Positions 28,195-38,317 of a stretch of 64,000 bases of DNA are shown here, in pieces (within the stretch, counting starts at the first letter, position 1; each line of letters begins with the position of its first letter). The DNA comes from an uncultured Solirubrobacterales bacterium. Its GTDB lineage: Bacteria > Actinomycetota > Thermoleophilia > Solirubrobacterales > 70-9. Both the position numbers and the translations under genes were made by a program. The notes beneath the pieces are model-generated. The model made no database searches. It worked only from the letters and a program-made list of their open reading frames with translations, and had not been told where the DNA came from. Location: the NCBI GenBank assembly GCA_903939845.1, contig CAJAIJ010000007.1, forward strand, positions 1 to 64,000. Direction: 5' to 3'.

Positions 28195-29277
28195 ATGAAG
28201 GTCCTCTGTGCATCCGACTCGCCGACCTGGCAGCTGCTTTTGCAGAGGTCGGTCGAGGCGCTCGGGCACGAACCGACCCTGGCCTCGGACGGAGACGAGG
28301 CCTGGGACCGGATCCTCACCGACGAAGAGATCGATGCCTGCATCACCGACCGCCAGATGCCGGGACTGAGCGGAGACGAGCTGGTGGCCCGGATCAGGAC
28401 CGAACTAGGGAATCGCTACGTCTACACGGTCCTCCTGACCGCTCAGGACAGCTCTGAGGAAGTGATCGACGGCATGGAGGGTGGGGCCGACGACTACCTG
28501 ATCAAACCCCTCGATCAGGTGGCACTCGCGACCCGTCTGATCGCGGCCGAACGGGTGACCGGACTGCACCGGACGATCGCCGAGCAGCAGGAAGAAATCG
28601 AGCGTCTGTACGGCAAGCTCAAGGATGCCTTCAAGCGGTTCGTGCCGGAATCGGTCGCCGAACAGATCATCACTCGATCCGATGAGGGCGTGCGCCTCGG
28701 TGGGGTCTCCCGGACCGCGACCGTCATGTTCACCGACCTCAGGGGCTTCACCCAGTTCTCCGAGCACCAGGAACCGGAGAAGGTCATCGACGTCGTCAAT
28801 CGTTACCTCGGCGAGATGTCCGAGGCGATCCTGAACGAAGAGGGGACCATCGTCGCCTACATGGGCGACGGGATCATGGCTGTCTTCGGGGCCCCGATCG
28901 AGCAGGAGGACCACGCCGACCGGGCGCTCAGGGCAGCAAGGGCGATGCTCGACACCCACCTGCCGAGGTTCGGCGAGTGGATGAAGGAACAGGGCTACGG
29001 GGAGGGGTTCCGGATGGGGATCGGGCTGAACTCCGGAGGGGTGGTCTCGGGCAACGTCGGATCCGAGAAGCGTCTGGAATACACGGCCCTCGGGGACACG
29101 ACCAACACCGCAGCGAGGCTCGAGGGAATGACCAAGGGCACCGCACATCAGCTCTACTGCTCCGAGACGACCAGAGAGATGCTCCAGGATCCTCCCCCGG
29201 ATCTGGTCTTCGTCGACGAAGTCGACATCCGGGGCCGCGACCAGCCGCTCGGGGTCTGGTCGCTCGACGGGGATTGA
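28195..29277 (+). CDS. Response regulator receiver domain fused to class III adenylate/guanylate cyclase
   Basis: REC ([33 protein letters not shown]) plus cyclase ([49 protein letters not shown]). Confidence 0.93.
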   Translation: MKVLCASDSPTWQLLLQRSVEALGHEPTLASDGDEAWDRILTDEEIDACITDRQMPGLSGDELVARIRTELGNRYVYTVLLTAQDSSEEVIDGMEGGADDYLIKPLDQVALATRLIAAERVTGLHRTIAEQQEEIERLYGKLKDAFKRFVPESVAEQIITRSDEGVRLGGVSRTATVMFTDLRGFTQFSEHQEPEKVIDVVNRYLGEMSEAILNEEGTIVAYMGDGIMAVFGAPIEQEDHADRALRAARAMLDTHLPRFGEWMKEQGYGEGFRMGIGLNSGGVVSGNVGSEKRLEYTALGDTTNTAARLEGMTKGTAHQLYCSETTREMLQDPPPDLVFVDEVDIRGRDQPLGVWSLDGD

Positions 29278-29311
29278 GGGTCGGGGACCAGCAGCGATAG
29301 AGTCTCACTCG

Positions 29312-31306
29312 ATGTTCAGACCGGGCGACCCAACCCCGGAGGGGGCGAGCGAAGAACAGGAGGCCGAACCCGGCGCACCGCGTCGCAGCTGGCTGCTTGC
29401 CTCATCCGGCCGCCTGCCGGCGCTGTTGGTCGCACTGGCCGTCATCCCGGCCGCGGTGATCGCTCTCATCTCCTGGAACCAGAGCCGGATGCTGCTGGAG
29501 AGGGGAGCAGGTGACAGCCTGGCCAACACGGCATCCTCGCTGGTCGGATACACCGAAGCATCCTTCGAGAACTTCCTCAAGGAGACAGAAGCGGTCTCGC
29601 AATACCCGGAGATCAGGGCGATGAATCCGACCAGATCAACTGCCCTCCTGACCAACGAGGTCGAGGCGTTCTCCCCCCTCTACCGTCAGGCGCTCCTGGC
29701 AGACCCCCGGGGAAGGGTGATCGCCGCTGCAACGAGGCCACCAGACGTCCGTGAAGAGATAGCTCTGTCTGATTTCCGCGGGGTCGATGTTCGGGGGGAG
29801 GACTGGTTCCGGGATGCTCTCGAGGGATTCGACGGCAGCCGTGCAAAGGCCAACCTCGAAACGGTCGAGTACCGGCCGATCATCGGGAAGGTCGAGGGCT
29901 CCGGTTCGAAACCGCCGGCCCCGGTGGTCTCGATCGCCGTCCTCGAAGGGCCGTCCGGCGACCGTCGAGTGACGGGAGTCCTCGCGCTGTTTCCCAACTG
30001 GCCGGTGCTCGCCGTGGAGTTCTCGGAGGACGTCTCCGAGCAGGCCCGCCGTGCCGGCAAAGAGGGGGTCGCGGGGCTGCTCGTCGATCGCAAGGGCCGC
30101 ACCCTGGCCGGCCCCGACGGAACGGTCGCACTCGACACCGACTTCAGCAAGGACGGCGTGATCCAGAAGGCCTTCGAGGAAAAGACGGCCGGATGGGTGA
30201 AGTACTACGACGACCCGAACGACGGCGGCTGGCTCGGTGGCGAGACGATCGGGGCCTACGACACCTTCAGCCAGAGCTTCATCGATCAGGGCATCGACTG
30301 GGCCTGGATTATCGGTCAGGAGGAAAAGGATGCCCTTGCCGACACAAAGGGGCTCCGGACCAATCTGATCCTGCTGACCCTGGCGATCGCGATTGCGGCA
30401 GGGCTGATCGCACTCCTCGTCGGCAGGGGCCTGGCCAGCCGTGCCGGGCGGCTGCGCTCCAGTGCCCGGGAAGTAGAGGAGGGTGCCGTCTCGCTGAAGG
30501 GAAGCGCCGAGAAGGGTCGGGGTCGGGCCCAAAGGACGGCCGAGCTCGCCTCGGACCAGGTCCTGGGACTCGAGGACATGCGAAGGCGCGTCGAGGACAT
30601 GCGGGAGACCGGGCTCAGGATCGGCGACAGCGCCAAGCTGGTCGCCGAACAGGCCGGTCGGGCAGCCGCAGCCGGAGAAGAGGGCCGGACGGCAGCGATC
30701 GAGGTAGACAGGTCGATGGCCGAAATCGACGAAAGGGTCAGGACCCTGGCCTCGGAGATCGGTGCCCTGACCCGCCAGACGGACCAGATCGGAGAGATCA
30801 TCGCGACCGTTTCGAGCATCGCCGACCAGTCGAATCTGCTGGCCTTCAACGCGACCATCGAGGCGGCCAAGGCCGGTGAGCACGGGGCAGGCTTCAGCGT
30901 CGTGGCAGAAGAGGTCCGGACCCTTGCCGAGCAGTCGAAACGGGCGACCGCCCAGATCCGTTCGATCCTGAGCGAGATTGATCGTGCCACCCAGGAGGCC
31001 CAGAGGTCTGCGGTCGAAGGCATCGAGGCGGTCGAATCCGGCAGAGAGCGTGCCGAGAGTGCCGCCCGCACGATCGAACAGCTGGCAGAGGCGAATCAGG
31101 AGGCCGAGAAGACGACCTCTGAGATCGCGGGCCTTGCTCCGGCCCAGCAGGAGGAAAGCGCGAGGGTCATCTCCGCGGCCGAGAAGTCACTGGAGAGGGC
31201 TACCAAGGTCCGGTCCGAGGCCGAGGAATCGGCCCACTCGACCGCGGAGCTAGATCGCCTCGCCGAACGTCTCCGGGAGCTTTCCTCGACCCTGACCGGT
31301 GGGTAG
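29312..31306 (+). CDS. Methyl-accepting chemotaxis protein with large extracytoplasmic sensor
   Basis: Two TM segments flanking a ~300-aa sensor; signalling tip [43 protein letters not shown]. Confidence 0.94.
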   Translation: MFRPGDPTPEGASEEQEAEPGAPRRSWLLASSGRLPALLVALAVIPAAVIALISWNQSRMLLERGAGDSLANTASSLVGYTEASFENFLKETEAVSQYPEIRAMNPTRSTALLTNEVEAFSPLYRQALLADPRGRVIAAATRPPDVREEIALSDFRGVDVRGEDWFRDALEGFDGSRAKANLETVEYRPIIGKVEGSGSKPPAPVVSIAVLEGPSGDRRVTGVLALFPNWPVLAVEFSEDVSEQARRAGKEGVAGLLVDRKGRTLAGPDGTVALDTDFSKDGVIQKAFEEKTAGWVKYYDDPNDGGWLGGETIGAYDTFSQSFIDQGIDWAWIIGQEEKDALADTKGLRTNLILLTLAIAIAAGLIALLVGRGLASRAGRLRSSAREVEEGAVSLKGSAEKGRGRAQRTAELASDQVLGLEDMRRRVEDMRETGLRIGDSAKLVAEQAGRAAAAGEEGRTAAIEVDRSMAEIDERVRTLASEIGALTRQTDQIGEIIATVSSIADQSNLLAFNATIEAAKAGEHGAGFSVVAEEVRTLAEQSKRATAQIRSILSEIDRATQEAQRSAVEGIEAVESGRERAESAARTIEQLAEANQEAEKTTSEIAGLAPAQQEESARVISAAEKSLERATKVRSEAEESAHSTAELDRLAERLRELSSTLTGG

Positions 31307-31734
31307 TGGAACTCGACGAAGTCCAGGTCGGCGACCTGATCGAACTTTCCCCGGGCGGCCGGGCGTTCAGGCAGTCCGACCTGATCCACATCGTCAGTGA
31401 CCCCTCGATCGCACCGCTGGTCGGTGCCGGTGAAGCCTGGGTCGGACTCGCGAACCTCTCGGGAAACCTGATCCCGGTCGCAGACCTCGGAATCCTCGAT
31501 TCGGGGAGGCCGGGCGAGGGGAAAACGATGCTCGCGATCAGGGCCGACGGGGTCTCCTTCGGCCTGCTCTGCGAAGGGGTGCTCCGGACCTGCGCCTCGC
31601 CACCGAACGATGCGCTTGCCGACGAGCCGCTGCCTGACGACCCTGCCTGGCTGCTCGCTTCACCTCCGGGAGAGCCGCGACTGATCGAACCTCGGCTCCT
31701 GCTCGAAGATCCCAGGCTGGGCCCGATCAGGTGA
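31306..31734 (+). CDS. CheW-like scaffold protein
   Basis: GTG start overlapping the MCP stop; VGLANLSGNLIPVADLGIL CheW-like core. Confidence 0.82.
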   Translation: MELDEVQVGDLIELSPGGRAFRQSDLIHIVSDPSIAPLVGAGEAWVGLANLSGNLIPVADLGILDSGRPGEGKTMLAIRADGVSFGLLCEGVLRTCASPPNDALADEPLPDDPAWLLASPPGEPRLIEPRLLLEDPRLGPIR

Positions 31735-33821
31735 CCCGAGCGTTCAGACCTGATGACGAGCTGAGGAGGGAGCTCCTGCAGCTGTTCGCCGCCGAATCGC
31801 GGGATGAGGTCGAGGTGATCTCCAGCGGGCTGGTGGCGCTGGAGTCCGATGCCGCAGGTGCGATCGGGGCCGGCAGGACCGACGAGATGATGAGGGCGGC
31901 ACACAGCCTCAAGGGAGGGGCCCGGGCGGTCGAACTCGAGTCGGTAGATCGGCTGGCGCACGCCCTCGAGGGGCTTCTCAAGGCGGCCGGTGACCGGGGC
32001 GCCTTCGACGGCGAGACGGTCGACCTCGCCTACCGTGCCCTGGATGGAATCGAAGCGATAATCGCGGCCGCCACCGGTGGTCCTCCGGCCGAAGTCAACG
32101 TCACGGGCCTCACCGACGAGCTCCAGACAGCCATCACCGGCCTGCCGGGAGAAAGGCCGGCTCCGACCGAACCTTCGCCCCGCTCGACTGCCCCTGCTCC
32201 CGCACCGGCGCCCGAAGCCCTTCCCGAGCCGACCGGGCCCTCTCCCCTCGGCCAGCCCGATGCCACCGTCAGGGTCAGGGTTTCGAAACTCGACGGCCTG
32301 ATGGCGGCCGTCAGGGAGCTCGAGGCCGCCCGGGTCGGGGTAGAGCACGCGACCGGCATTCTCACCGAGCGGGCCGAGGCCGACGACCTCAAGGCGAGGG
32401 AATACGACGTTCGCGCGGGGAACATAAGAGAGACGACTGCCGCCCCTCTGACCCGGCTCGAGAGGGCCGCTCGCGAGGTCGCGGGAGAGGTCTCCGAAGC
32501 CCGGACCGTCCCCCTTTCGCTGGCATTCGACCCGCTCCCGAGGACGGTTCGTGACCTTGGGCGCGACCTCGGACGGGAGGTCGAGCTAACGACCTCGGGC
32601 GGCGAGGTGGACGTCGACCGGGCCGTGATGGAGGTCCTGAGGCCCGCCTTCGTCCACGTGATCAGAAACGCGATCGACCACGGGATCGAGTCGCCTGCCG
32701 CACGAGCAGCAGGAGGCAAGGACGAAAAGGGACGGGTGACGGTCACGGGCAGAACATCGGCGGGACTGCTCGAGATCGAGGTGGCAGACGACGGCGCAGG
32801 AATCGACGCCGATGCCATCCGTCGCTCTGCCATCTCCAGGGAGCTGATCACGGCCGAAGAGGCCGACGCCCTTCCCTACGCGGAGTTGATCGAGTTCGTG
32901 ACGAGGCCTGGATTCAGTACTCGGGACAAGGTGACCGAGATCTCGGGACGGGGAGTCGGACTCGACGCAGTCAACGAGGGGCTCGGCTCGATTCAGGGCA
33001 CCCTCGGGATCACCTCGATCCCCGGATCGGGCTCGAAGGTCACCATGACGGTTCCCCTTGCGATCGCCGCCACTGAGGTGATCGTGGCCGAGCTCGGAGG
33101 CCTGCCGATCGGGATATCTCTGAGCGATGCAGCCCGGATAGTGGCGCTCGAAGGCCCCTCGGACGAGGCGATCGAGGTCGATGGTGCTCCGGTCCCCTTC
33201 TGCTCGGACACGACCCTCGAGGCTCTCGCTCCTCACGGTCGTGGCGAAGCGACCTGTGCGATCGCCGTCGAGGTGGGAGGTCGACGGATCGCTCTGCCTG
33301 TGGAGCGGCTCCGCACCGTCCAGAGACTCTCGACCATGCCACTTCCCGAACCCCTGCCAAGGGTCAGCCTGATCAGGTCCGCTGCGATTCTCCCGGACGG
33401 AGACGTGCTCAGGGTTATCGAGGTCCGGACCCTGATCGAGGATCTCCCTCCCCCACCCGTAGTCCTGATCGCCGACGACTCGGCCGCCTGGCTGGAGAGA
33501 GCGAGACGCCATCTGGCGAACCACGGCTGGCGGGTCGAGACGGCCCCCGACGGTCGAGTCGCCCTCGCGATGCTCGGGGAAGGGAATTTCGACGCCCTCC
33601 TGACCGATGTCGAGATGCCGGGGCACGATGGGATCGAGCTCACCGACATGGTCAGGAAGGACTCCGAACTGGCCGACATCCGGGTTGTCGTCTGGTCAGC
33701 CTCTGCCGAAGACGCCGGGCCGGCTGCGCTGGCTGCAGGTGCCGACGCCTTCCTGATCAAGGAACCCGGGGCCGAGGATGACGCCGCAGCGGCCCTCAGG
33801 CCGGACGATCCGGAGGACTGA
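31731..33821 (+). CDS. CheA-type histidine kinase with C-terminal receiver domain
   Basis: Hpt (AAHSLKGGAR), HVIRNAIDHGIE, VADDGAGID, ISGRGVGLDAV, CheW-like domain, REC (ALLTDVEMPGHDG, DAFLIKE). Confidence 0.94.
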   Translation: MTRAFRPDDELRRELLQLFAAESRDEVEVISSGLVALESDAAGAIGAGRTDEMMRAAHSLKGGARAVELESVDRLAHALEGLLKAAGDRGAFDGETVDLAYRALDGIEAIIAAATGGPPAEVNVTGLTDELQTAITGLPGERPAPTEPSPRSTAPAPAPAPEALPEPTGPSPLGQPDATVRVRVSKLDGLMAAVRELEAARVGVEHATGILTERAEADDLKAREYDVRAGNIRETTAAPLTRLERAAREVAGEVSEARTVPLSLAFDPLPRTVRDLGRDLGREVELTTSGGEVDVDRAVMEVLRPAFVHVIRNAIDHGIESPAARAAGGKDEKGRVTVTGRTSAGLLEIEVADDGAGIDADAIRRSAISRELITAEEADALPYAELIEFVTRPGFSTRDKVTEISGRGVGLDAVNEGLGSIQGTLGITSIPGSGSKVTMTVPLAIAATEVIVAELGGLPIGISLSDAARIVALEGPSDEAIEVDGAPVPFCSDTTLEALAPHGRGEATCAIAVEVGGRRIALPVERLRTVQRLSTMPLPEPLPRVSLIRSAAILPDGDVLRVIEVRTLIEDLPPPPVVLIADDSAAWLERARRHLANHGWRVETAPDGRVALAMLGEGNFDALLTDVEMPGHDGIELTDMVRKDSELADIRVVVWSASAEDAGPAALAAGADAFLIKEPGAEDDAAAALRPDDPED

Positions 33822-35526
33822 CCAGGTCCCGGACCCGTTCCAGGGCGGCCTCCCCGGCCGCCCGCCCGATCTCGATCGCACGATCGAAGTCCCCGAACGC
33901 GAGCATCTTCAGCTCCGCCACCTCGGGTTCGATCACCAGATCGGCCCTTCCGGTTGCGGTCTCGCCGGCTGCGGCCGAGCCCAGCATCACGGAACGCATC
34001 AAGGTCTCCCCGATGGCCGGCAGGGTCGGCAGGCCGTCGGGGTCGGTCTCGGCCCGGAACTTCCCTCCGACCTCGACCGCCACTACAGGCCCCTCGACCA
34101 TGTCGGCCATAACGTCGACCGGCAGGTTCCTGATCAGGCCGCCGTCTACCAGGAGCCTGCCTTCGGAGCGACCCGGCGGCAAGAAGGCCGGAATCCGGGC
34201 CGTATTCATCGCCGCCTCGGCCACCGGCCCGGTCCTCTGGACGACCATCTCGGCCCTGACCATGTCTGCCGCGATCGTGAACAGGTCGACCGGAAGGGTC
34301 TCGATCGCCCGATCTCCAAAGATCCTGTCGAGAACCCGCTCGGCCCCTTCGGTGCGGGCCATGGCACTCCTGGGAGGGAGCTGGTAGCGATGTCTGACCC
34401 TGCCGCTGAAGACGGCCTTCAGGGCCCTCCGCCGCGACGGGGCATCGAGTCCTGCCGCGAATGCCGATGCCGCGACCCCGCCCATGCTGGTGCCACCGAT
34501 CCGGTCGATCGCGATCCCGTTCTCCTCGAACACTTCGATCAGGCCGAGATGGGCGAACCCCCTCGCTCCGCCACCGCCGAGGACGAGCCCCAGGGAAGAG
34601 CCGGTGAGCCTCCGGGCGGTCCGGGCGAGGTCTGCTTCACGCTCGGCACCCGCACGGATCCTGTGGCGAGCCCGGGGCTTCAGCCTCTCGATCCAGGCCA
34701 TCGCGATCCCGGGTGGATGATCGGCACCGGCCAGGACGAGGTCGCACCCCTTGAGCCTCGGCATCTCCTTGCCGGGAGGAGGCCTCCGGGGCGGGGCGAC
34801 ACAGACCAGGCGATCGGCCTGGCGAACGCAGAACTTCCGCCACTCCCCCTCGTTTCGGTCGGCGACGAGCATCACCCGTTCGTGCCGGCGCTCCGACTCG
34901 TCGAGCAGGTGACCCCACGAAATCGGATCGCCGGACTCGGCAGTGGAGGGATCGAGGACCGTCACGCCCCCGAGGTCGGCGAAGGCCCTCCTGACGCCAT
35001 CGGCCAGGACGGCGACGTCCATGCCGTCGAGGAGCGGCACGACCGCGAAGGTCGAGGCTTCGGGAAGATCGTCGGGGAGGCCTCCACTGGCCTGTAGCTG
35101 ACGGCCGAGTGCCGAAACCAGGGCGCTGGTGAAACTCGGCACCGTGGTCATCAGCTCCCGGAAGTCTTCGAACGTGAGCCTGAGAAGGCTCGAGTCCCGA
35201 CTCGCCCTGACCGAGGCCGAACGCACGTCGCCCGTGACCAGCGCGAGCTCACCGACGGTTGCGCCCGGACCGAGGACCCGGAGGACCTCAATCCCCTGGT
35301 CGTCCAGACCGGACTCCGGCCCGTCGCCCCGGACCACCTCGAGCCTCCCGGTCTCGACCAGGTAGAGGGCGTCGCCGGGATCGCCCTTCCTCATGAGCCA
35401 GTCTCCCGACTCGATCCGGACCGGTTCGAGCCGGCCGAGGATCAGTTCACGGGCATCGTCAGGGAGGATCCCGAAGAGCGGGCTGTGGGCCAGAATGGCC
35501 TCGATCTGTCTTCCGTTGCCTTCCAA
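33796..35526 (-). CDS. Cyclic-nucleotide-binding domain fused to patatin-like phospholipase (NTE-like)
   Basis: TTG start; CNB domain (GDPGDALYLVETGRLEVVRG, VGELALVTGDVRSASVRA); patatin LGGGGARGFAHLG, GTSMGG, DGGLIRN. Confidence 0.93.
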   Translation of the reverse strand: MEGNGRQIEAILAHSPLFGILPDDARELILGRLEPVRIESGDWLMRKGDPGDALYLVETGRLEVVRGDGPESGLDDQGIEVLRVLGPGATVGELALVTGDVRSASVRASRDSSLLRLTFEDFRELMTTVPSFTSALVSALGRQLQASGGLPDDLPEASTFAVVPLLDGMDVAVLADGVRRAFADLGGVTVLDPSTAESGDPISWGHLLDESERRHERVMLVADRNEGEWRKFCVRQADRLVCVAPPRRPPPGKEMPRLKGCDLVLAGADHPPGIAMAWIERLKPRARHRIRAGAEREADLARTARRLTGSSLGLVLGGGGARGFAHLGLIEVFEENGIAIDRIGGTSMGGVAASAFAAGLDAPSRRRALKAVFSGRVRHRYQLPPRSAMARTEGAERVLDRIFGDRAIETLPVDLFTIAADMVRAEMVVQRTGPVAEAAMNTARIPAFLPPGRSEGRLLVDGGLIRNLPVDVMADMVEGPVVAVEVGGKFRAETDPDGLPTLPAIGETLMRSVMLGSAAAGETATGRADLVIEPEVAELKMLAFGDFDRAIEIGRAAGEAALERVRDLVSPPDRPA

Positions 35527-35634
35527 GGCTGGGCAGTCTACGGCGAACCCGGCCAACCGCCCTCCGGGCGCTACTGTGGCATCTTGCGATTCGGCTCCTC
35601 CAGGCCCGAAGCCGCGCGATCGAAGTTCCGCCTG

Positions 35635-36462
35635 ATGAAACCGGATGAAAAAAGACCTGACGCCTGGCTCTGCTCCTACCCCAAGAGCGGCCGCACCTGG
35701 ATGCGCTTCGCTCTCTCGAATCTGATCGAGGAGACCTTCGACCTCGGGGTCGACATCGATACGGCCAACATGTTCGGCCTCATTCCCAACGATGACGGGC
35801 CCGACCACACCAGGCCCTGGAAGACGATCGACAACTTCTCTTACGGGGACCACCAGGGCCTGCCGCTCATCGCGATGAGTCACCTTCCCCGGGACGACCG
35901 ATTCGCCTCGATCCCGGTCGTCCTCCTGATCAGGAACCCGGCTGCCTCGCTCGTGTCCCGGTTCTTCCACATGTCCAGACACGCCGGACAGTTCGAGGGC
36001 GGTCTGCCCGAGTTCGCCCGCGACGAGTTCTACGGGGTGCCCGGAATCGTCCATTACTTCTCCTCATGGGAGCCCCATCTCGACGATCCGAACGTCGAGG
36101 TCGTCTCCTACGAGGAGCTGAGGTCCGAGCCGCTCGAACCCTTTGGGAGAATCGCCCGTCAGCTTGGCATCCAGGCCGATGATGCAGCGCTCGAGAAGGC
36201 TCTGGACGCAGCCCGGGTGGACAGGATGAGGGCCGTGGAGAAGAAGTCCGGCGTCGGCCAGCCGAACGAGTACGACCGCAACGACCCCGGAGCCCTGAGG
36301 GTCAGGAAGGCGAGCGCCACCGGATGGCGGGACGAGATCGACGAGGAGACGCTCGAGTTCCTGATCCGTTCCCTCGAGGAGGATCGGGCCGCGCGCTCGC
36401 TGCTCGAGCGCTTTGGACTGATGCCCGACAGCCCTGCGGTCGAACCCTGTCCCAACCGGTAG
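35635..36462 (+). CDS. Sulfotransferase (PAPS-dependent)
   Basis: AWLCSYPKSGRTWMRFAL 5'-PSB loop; VVLLIRNPAASLVSRFFHM 3'-PB motif. Confidence 0.87.
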   Translation: MKPDEKRPDAWLCSYPKSGRTWMRFALSNLIEETFDLGVDIDTANMFGLIPNDDGPDHTRPWKTIDNFSYGDHQGLPLIAMSHLPRDDRFASIPVVLLIRNPAASLVSRFFHMSRHAGQFEGGLPEFARDEFYGVPGIVHYFSSWEPHLDDPNVEVVSYEELRSEPLEPFGRIARQLGIQADDAALEKALDAARVDRMRAVEKKSGVGQPNEYDRNDPGALRVRKASATGWRDEIDEETLEFLIRSLEEDRAARSLLERFGLMPDSPAVEPCPNR

Positions 36463-36472
36463 ATTGCGGCGA

Positions 36473-38302
36473 ATGAGCGAGCAAGGCCAGCAGACGATCG
36501 AGAGGCTCGGCCCCGCCGATGCGTCGAACCTGGGCGGCGGGATCAACCATCTGGTGATCGGCCTCTGCCGCCTCGATCGCCGCTCCGATGGATCCATCCC
36601 CTCCTTCGACGAAGTCCGTGACCTCGTCTCGGAGAGGCTTGAGAGATCGCCTCGATTCCGCCAGTTTCCCTACCTCCCCGAAGGAGCATCGGGTCTACCC
36701 GTTTGGGCGGACGCACAGGACTTCGACATCGACGATCACCTCATCGAGGCGACGGTCGATGGTCCGGTGGACCGGCATGAGCTCGACGTCCTGCTTGCCG
36801 AATGGATGACGACGCCGATCGACGAGTCGAAGCCGCTCTGGATGGTGCAGTACGTCCCGACCACGGAGGGAACGGCCCTGATGGTCAAGTCGAGCCACGC
36901 CCTCGCCGACGGCCTCGGCTCGATCGCACTCTTCGCGATGCTCCTCTTCGACATCTCGGAGGACTCGGAGCGAAGCGAGGCGTCCCCCTGGACGTCAGGC
37001 CCCCTTCCCGACGCCGCCGACCTGAAGGCCGCCCACGGGCCGGGCGACTCCGAGTCCGGGGATGCCGCCGAGACGCCTCTCCAGAAGGCCATCTCGCTCG
37101 TCTCGAGTCCGACGGCCCTGAGGGAGACCGCATCGAATACCGCCGACATCAGCGGCTACCTGATCCGGAAGGCGAGGACCGAGGTTCCTGCGAGTCCGCT
37201 GGCCGATGGTTCCGGCGCTCCGCTCGAACTCCACACGCTCGAATACCCGCTCGACCGCCTCAAGCTCCTCGGGCGGGGCCTCGGTACCGGGGCGACGATG
37301 AACGACGTGATCCTCGGACTGACCGCAGGTGGGTTGAGGCAGTGGTGCATCGAAAACGGCCATCAACTCGACGACCTCATGGTCAGGGTCCCGGTGGCAC
37401 TGAAGAAGGAGCGCAAGGAGGGCGAGGGCGGCAACCCCGGCGTCGCTCCGATGATCGTGCCCCTCCCCATGGCCGAGGAGGACCCGGTCCGGCGGGTCCG
37501 ACTCCTGCGGGAGCGGACCGAGGCGATCAAGGCCGCAGGTGAGCCGGCGCTGAACCTCGCCGTCAGGAACCTCTCGAGGGAGGCCCCGGGAGCCGTCGGT
37601 GACCGGATGCTGAAGCTGATCACCGGCCGTGGCCAGGCGAACATCGCGATCCACAACCTTCCCGGGCCGCCCCTGAAGCTCTTCGTGCTCGGAGCGCCGA
37701 CCGCCTCTTTCCACAGCTTCACCCTGCCCCGCCCGGGCCTCGCGATCCATCTCAACGTGGTCTCGGTGGGAGGTGTCGTATCGATTGGTCTCGCGGCAGA
37801 CCAGGGCGTCGTCGGAGAACTCGACTCATTCGTGCGTGGGGTCGAGGAGACCGAGAAGGCCCTTGCCGGCGGAGTCTCGAAGCTGGACCTCGTCAGGCGC
37901 GTTCCGATGCTCGCACCGCTCGACGACGAAATGCAGGAAGACCTCGCTTCACGGATGGTCGAGCGAAAGGTGGAGGCAGGCGAGACGCTCGTCGCAGAAG
38001 GCGATCCGGCCGAGGAGTTCTTCCTGATCGTCGAAGGAACGTTCGACACCCTGATTCAGGGTGATCCCGTCCGGACGATGCAGCCCGGTGACTCGTTCGG
38101 AGAGATCGGTCTCCTGAGGGATTCCGAGAGAACGGCGACCGTGGTGGCACGCGACGACGGAGCCGTGATGGTCCTCGGCCGCGACGACTTCCTGGGGGCC
38201 GTCGCGGCGGATCCTTCGAGCATGGTCGTGGCGGACGCGATCATCAACACCCGCCTCGGAGACCTCGGTCGCTACCAGGTCTTCGGCGACCCGGAAGCCT
38301 GA
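36473..38302 (+). CDS. WS/DGAT acyltransferase fused to C-terminal cyclic-nucleotide-binding domain
   Basis: SSHALADGLGS (HHxxxDG variant), GATMNDVILGLTAGGLR, NLPGPPLKLFVLGAP; then CNB domain (EGDPAEEFFLIVEGTFDTL, FGEIGLLRDSERTATVVA). Confidence 0.92.
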   Translation: MSEQGQQTIERLGPADASNLGGGINHLVIGLCRLDRRSDGSIPSFDEVRDLVSERLERSPRFRQFPYLPEGASGLPVWADAQDFDIDDHLIEATVDGPVDRHELDVLLAEWMTTPIDESKPLWMVQYVPTTEGTALMVKSSHALADGLGSIALFAMLLFDISEDSERSEASPWTSGPLPDAADLKAAHGPGDSESGDAAETPLQKAISLVSSPTALRETASNTADISGYLIRKARTEVPASPLADGSGAPLELHTLEYPLDRLKLLGRGLGTGATMNDVILGLTAGGLRQWCIENGHQLDDLMVRVPVALKKERKEGEGGNPGVAPMIVPLPMAEEDPVRRVRLLRERTEAIKAAGEPALNLAVRNLSREAPGAVGDRMLKLITGRGQANIAIHNLPGPPLKLFVLGAPTASFHSFTLPRPGLAIHLNVVSVGGVVSIGLAADQGVVGELDSFVRGVEETEKALAGGVSKLDLVRRVPMLAPLDDEMQEDLASRMVERKVEAGETLVAEGDPAEEFFLIVEGTFDTLIQGDPVRTMQPGDSFGEIGLLRDSERTATVVARDDGAVMVLGRDDFLGAVAADPSSMVVADAIINTRLGDLGRYQVFGDPEA

Positions 38303-38317
38303 TCCTCCGGGGGGATC

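Noticed and set aside
26934-28346. 470-aa minus-strand ORF
   Set aside because: Antisense to the SGNH repeat region; the apparent periodicity mirrors the sense repeats
33778-35097. 439-aa plus-strand ORF
   Set aside because: Antisense shadow of the CNB-patatin gene
35527-36054. N-terminal extension of the CNB-patatin ORF
   Set aside because: Runs antisense through the sulfotransferase gene; domain homology begins after the TTG at 35526
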